From Candidatus Poseidoniaceae archaeon (GTDB lineage Archaea > Thermoplasmatota > Poseidoniia > Poseidoniales > Poseidoniaceae): a stretch of 9,326 nucleotides of DNA. Both the position numbers and the translations under genes were made by a program. The DNA lies in the NCBI GenBank assembly GCA_013330925.1, contig DUHJ01000151.1, forward strand, positions 1-9,326, given 5' to 3'. This document shows positions 6,664-9,326 of the stretch, piece by piece; position 1 is the stretch's first letter; every line of letters begins with the position of its first letter. A model generated the notes under the pieces. The model ran no database searches. It was not told the origin of the DNA and worked only from the letters and a program-made list of their open reading frames with translations.

Positions 6664-7875
6664 ATGGACGTGCCTTACTTCGTCGAGGTGAACGAAGCGC
6701 GACGCATCGCCTCCGATGCTTTGGGCGCCTTGACGCCGTGTGAGCTTGAGCACGTCGCGCTGGGAGCAGCCCATGGCCGCATCCTCGCCACGGACCTGCG
6801 ATCGCTGGTGGACGATCCACCCTTCGACAATTCAGCCATGGACGGCTTCGCCGTGCGCGAGTCTGACGTTCCAACGGTACCCGCCACGCTCCCTGTTCAG
6901 AGCACCGTTGCGGCGGCCGCCCACGAGGACATGGTTCCACTCCAACCGGGCCATGCTGTCCGCATCATGACCGGGGCTCCGATGCCTCCCGGGGCCGACG
7001 CGATCCTCCCCATCGAACGTTGTGACGTGGGAGAGGACGAGGTCACCCTGAACGCCACCGTCCGCACCGGGTTCGTGCGAAAACAAGGCGAAAACCTCCA
7101 GAAGGGGTCCGTCGGCTTGACCGCCGGTGCTTACCTCACCCCTGCCAAAGTCGGATTGTGCGCGACCATGGGCCACCCCGATGTCCCCGTGGTCAAGCGG
7201 TTGAACGTGGCCGTCATTCCGACGGGGGACGAACTTCGACCTGCGGGTGAACCGCTGCGTCACGGGGAAGTCTACGAATCCAACTCCCACGGCCTCGTCG
7301 GATTGGTCCGTGCCATGGGCCATGAGGCAACCCATCACCCCGCCGTGGAAGACACCCTCGACGGCCTCCGAGCTGCACTTGATGCCGCCGCAACTTCGTC
7401 GGACATGATTGTGACCTCGGGGGGGGTTTCCATGGGCGAGTGGGACCTTGTTCGTCGCCTGATGGAGGAGGAGGGCGACCTCCGGTACTGGCGGGTCAAG
7501 ATCCGACCCGGATCTCCCCCCCTCTTCGGGCTATGGAAGGGCACGCCCCTCTTCGGCCTCCCCGGAAATCCCGTCAGCAGTCATGTGGTCTTCCGCTTGC
7601 TCGTGGCCGATGCCATTCGGGCCTGGACCGGCGCACAAGGCCCCCGCGAAACCACCGTTCGCGCTCGTCTCCTTGACTCGGTCAAGAGCACGAAGGATTG
7701 CTTGACGCTGAGGCGCGTGACGGTGACCCTCGAAGACGGCGAAATGGTGGCCCGACAACCCCGTCACCAAGGTTCAGGCAACCTCGAAAGCTTGGCCAGC
7801 GCCGATGCGCTGACCCTGCTTCCACCTGGCGCTTCGGGCGAAGCGGGCGAAACCATCGACGTGCTCTTGCTCTGA
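6664..7875 (+). CDS. moeA: Molybdopterin molybdotransferase MoeA
   Basis: This 403-residue enzyme inserts molybdate or tungstate into adenylylated molybdopterin, the last step of Moco/Wco synthesis in the cytoplasm. The family pattern is complete: PPFDNSAMDGFAV at 52-64; MTGAPMPPGADAI at 102-114; a MoCF-like domain with PTGDEL at 186-191 and TSGGVSMGEWD at 251-261; KIRPGSPPLFG at 279-289; GLPGNPVSSH at 298-307; and a C-terminal beta domain from about 330. Length is typical (about 400). The start fits MoeA N-termini (FVEVNEAR). It diverges from the tungstate transporter fusion, so oxyanion import and insertion are encoded side by side, which suggests this copy handles tungsten. Archaea often carry two MoeA paralogues with possible Mo/W preference. 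Which metal this one prefers cannot be read from the sequence. Confidence 0.95.
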   Translation: MDVPYFVEVNEARRIASDALGALTPCELEHVALGAAHGRILATDLRSLVDDPPFDNSAMDGFAVRESDVPTVPATLPVQSTVAAAAHEDMVPLQPGHAVRIMTGAPMPPGADAILPIERCDVGEDEVTLNATVRTGFVRKQGENLQKGSVGLTAGAYLTPAKVGLCATMGHPDVPVVKRLNVAVIPTGDELRPAGEPLRHGEVYESNSHGLVGLVRAMGHEATHHPAVEDTLDGLRAALDAAATSSDMIVTSGGVSMGEWDLVRRLMEEEGDLRYWRVKIRPGSPPLFGLWKGTPLFGLPGNPVSSHVVFRLLVADAIRAWTGAQGPRETTVRARLLDSVKSTKDCLTLRRVTVTLEDGEMVARQPRHQGSGNLESLASADALTLLPPGASGEAGETIDVLLL

Positions 7876-7904
7876 GCAGGCCAAGGCAATCCCGTCCCCA
7901 TTGC

Positions 7905-7912
7905 TTGATATC
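7905..7912 (+). promoter_or_regulatory. Putative promoter box of the acyltransferase gene
   Basis: TTGATATC lies here (within GCTTGATATCC), centred 25.5 bases before ATG 7934. No Shine-Dalgarno precedes the ATG. It shares GCTTGA and spacing with the box before the AlkB-like gene, supporting ATG 7934 as a leaderless start and a transcript separate from moeA. Confidence 0.45.
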
Positions 7913-7933
7913 CCCGTAGACTGGCCCTCGGCC

Positions 7934-9253
7934 ATGCAGCCGTCGCTGCCCAGCAACACCTCGCCCGTGTTGCCGCATCCCGCTCCAACAGGGGGTACGT
8001 CCACCCGCCGGCACGATCTCGACTGGTTGCGCGTCATTCTGTTCGGGCTGCTGATTTGGTTCCACCTTGGCGTGTTCACCTTCTGGCTGTTTCCCGACGA
8101 AGAGGTGCCCCTCAGCGTGCTCTTTGTCGTCGACGTCATGCACCAATGGCGATTGGCCGCACTGTTCCTCATTTCTGGGATGGGCACGGCGTTTGCGTTT
8201 CGTCGGAGGGACGTCAAGACCTTCCTCAACGAACGCCTCGTTCGCCTTGGGGTCCCGCTGTTGTTCGCCACGTACGTCTTGCTTGGCGGACTGCTTGCCC
8301 CCATCGAGACGCTTTGGCTTCTGCTCGTACCCTTCCCTGGCTCTGACGCCATGCCTTACGCGCACCTGTGGTTTCTTCGAAACCTGCTCCTGTACTCGGT
8401 GATGCTCGCGCCATTGTTCGCGTACGTCCGAAGCAACCCAGAATCAGGACCGGTGCGTGCGGCACGCTGGACCGTCGACGCTGGGCAAGGGCTTGCGCTC
8501 ATCGCCGTGCCTGCCTTGATCCTCGCCACTTCGGCGGTCTTCACCAAGCCGTGGCATTCCGGCGAGGTTGGCATGTGGTGGGAGTTCCCCCACTACTTCC
8601 TCTTCACGTTGTTTGGTTACTTGGCCATCCAGACCGGCGCTGCGTGGTTTGAGCGCATCGAAGCCCTGCGCTGGTGGCTGTTGGTCACCACCCTCCCGTT
8701 GAGCATGCTTTGGTTTTCCATCAAACACGACGGCCCGGGGGGGTTGATGGAAGGCGGCTGGGTCGCGTGGGGGCGAGACCCCTTCTCCCTTCTGACCACG
8801 GGCGGAACGATTCTGCAAACCTTCCATGCGTGGATGTGGTGCCTCCTGATTTTCGCATGGGGAGCGCGGCTGCTGAACCGGGAGAGTCGCGCTTTATCGT
8901 GGTTGAACGAGGCGGTGTATCCGACCTACATCATGCACTTCCACATCACCTTCCCATGGATGTTCATCGCGGCCATTTTCGGCATGAGTTGGTGGACGTC
9001 AACGGCCCTCGGCACCCCCTTCGTCGTGGCAGGGGTGCTGGCTTGCTTCGTGCTCTTTCGCCGGACGGCGTACCTGCGGCCCTTGGTGGGCTTGCGCGGG
9101 GGGCGGTCGGAAGTCGAGAAAATTTGGCCGTTCACCACCACCGAGGACCGGGGCGTGCGGATTTTGCTGCACTTGACCACCCACGCGATCACAGGAGTCG
9201 CCCTGATTGTGCTGATGGTCCTCGCCGTCCTGACAGGATTCGTCGACGTCTGA
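7934..9253 (+). CDS. Acyltransferase-3 family membrane protein
   Basis: This 439-residue polytopic protein belongs to the acyltransferase-3 family (as in OpgC/MdoC and O-antigen acetylases), which moves acyl groups from the cytoplasmic side to sugars or lipids outside. Landmarks include HDLDWLRV at 27-34 with H44 in the first helix (WFHLG), FLISGMG at 78-84, the FLNERLVRLGVP loop at 97-108, HLWFLRNLLLY at 144-154, and YPTYIMHFHI at 329-338. About ten helices are visible, plus an extra one near 410-436 after a charged loop (385-405). The first 25 residues are Pro/Ser-rich and cytoplasmic. I chose ATG 7934 over the in-frame TTG 7901 because a promoter-like box falls between them. It follows moeA by 58 bases and converges with the right-edge gene, with four bases between stops. 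The substrate is unknown; modification of surface glycans or lipids is a fair inference. Confidence 0.87.
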   Translation: MQPSLPSNTSPVLPHPAPTGGTSTRRHDLDWLRVILFGLLIWFHLGVFTFWLFPDEEVPLSVLFVVDVMHQWRLAALFLISGMGTAFAFRRRDVKTFLNERLVRLGVPLLFATYVLLGGLLAPIETLWLLLVPFPGSDAMPYAHLWFLRNLLLYSVMLAPLFAYVRSNPESGPVRAARWTVDAGQGLALIAVPALILATSAVFTKPWHSGEVGMWWEFPHYFLFTLFGYLAIQTGAAWFERIEALRWWLLVTTLPLSMLWFSIKHDGPGGLMEGGWVAWGRDPFSLLTTGGTILQTFHAWMWCLLIFAWGARLLNRESRALSWLNEAVYPTYIMHFHITFPWMFIAAIFGMSWWTSTALGTPFVVAGVLACFVLFRRTAYLRPLVGLRGGRSEVEKIWPFTTTEDRGVRILLHLTTHAITGVALIVLMVLAVLTGFVDV

Positions 9254-9257
9254 CGCC

Positions 9258-9326
9258 TCAATTCGTCACCGGTTCACGCATGCATGAACCGCAGGCGAAC
9301 ACCACCTCGTTGCCGGGTTCGAACCC
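9258..9326 (-). CDS. C-terminal end of a gene with a CxxC knuckle (partial)
   Basis: The last 22 codons of a minus-strand gene enter from the right edge and stop at 9260-9258. They read GFEPGNEVVFACGSCMREPVTN. The FACGSC stretch is a CxxC knuckle as in zinc ribbons; the second half of any ribbon would have to lie further upstream, outside the window. The convergent position, four bases from the acyltransferase stop, and the protein-like composition support it as real, but the fragment is too short to assign a family. Confidence 0.55.
   Translation of the reverse strand, partial: GFEPGNEVVFACGSCMREPVTN

Noticed and set aside
7876..7933. A small gene or RNA between moeA and the acyltransferase
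   Set aside because: Only 58 bases, no start-stop pair of note and no stable fold seen apart from the promoter-like box.
9271..9290. Hairpin GGTTCA...TGAACC as a terminator between convergent genes
   Set aside because: It lies inside the coding end of the right-edge gene and has no T-tract; probably chance or codon-driven.
9310..9326. A tRNA T-arm-like sequence (GGGTTCGAACCC) at the right edge
   Set aside because: The upstream 60 bases do not fold into the acceptor, D and anticodon arms, and the minus strand reads as a sensible coding end across it.

Overview
The window is GC-rich and densely coded, with nine genes: seven complete and one cut by each edge. It is most likely archaeal. Genes that follow an intergenic gap mostly lack a Shine-Dalgarno sequence and carry an A/T-containing box 25-28 bases before the ATG, the leaderless layout. 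Genes inside operons have a Shine-Dalgarno sequence. An exported peptidase ends in a tail resembling archaeal PGF-CTERM anchors, and there is a small, very basic zinc-ribbon protein. A planktonic Thermoplasmatota/Marine Group II (Poseidoniia)-type euryarchaeon is my best guess. It is an inference, since no rRNA or marker gene is present.

Left block, minus strand (4089 down to the left edge). In transcription order: an exported M24 aminopeptidase-like protein; an AlkB-type membrane diiron monooxygenase with all nine family histidines; a 532-residue polytopic membrane protein I do not recognise; and, overlapping its stop by ATGA, a membrane protein with a very basic N-terminal tail that runs off the left edge. 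That last gene has a strong AAGGAGG ribosome-binding site. The block could be an envelope or lipid/hydrocarbon-processing cluster, but the substrate is unknown.

Middle block (4177-7875), tungstate/molybdate. A zinc-ribbon gene and tupA (tungstate-binding lipoprotein) run on the plus strand. They meet, tail to tail with a 10-base overlap, one gene on the minus strand that encodes both the permease and the ATPase of the same transporter in one polypeptide (TupB-TupC fusion). Divergent from that fusion lies moeA, which inserts the imported oxyanion into molybdopterin. Binding protein, channel, motor and cofactor-loading enzyme are therefore contiguous but on three transcription units.

Right block (7934 to end). 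A membrane acyltransferase of the acyltransferase-3 family (plus strand) converges with the last 22 codons of a minus-strand gene whose C-terminus holds a CxxC knuckle.

No rRNA, tRNA, CRISPR, IS element or integrase was seen. No gene-free stretch exceeds 100 bases.
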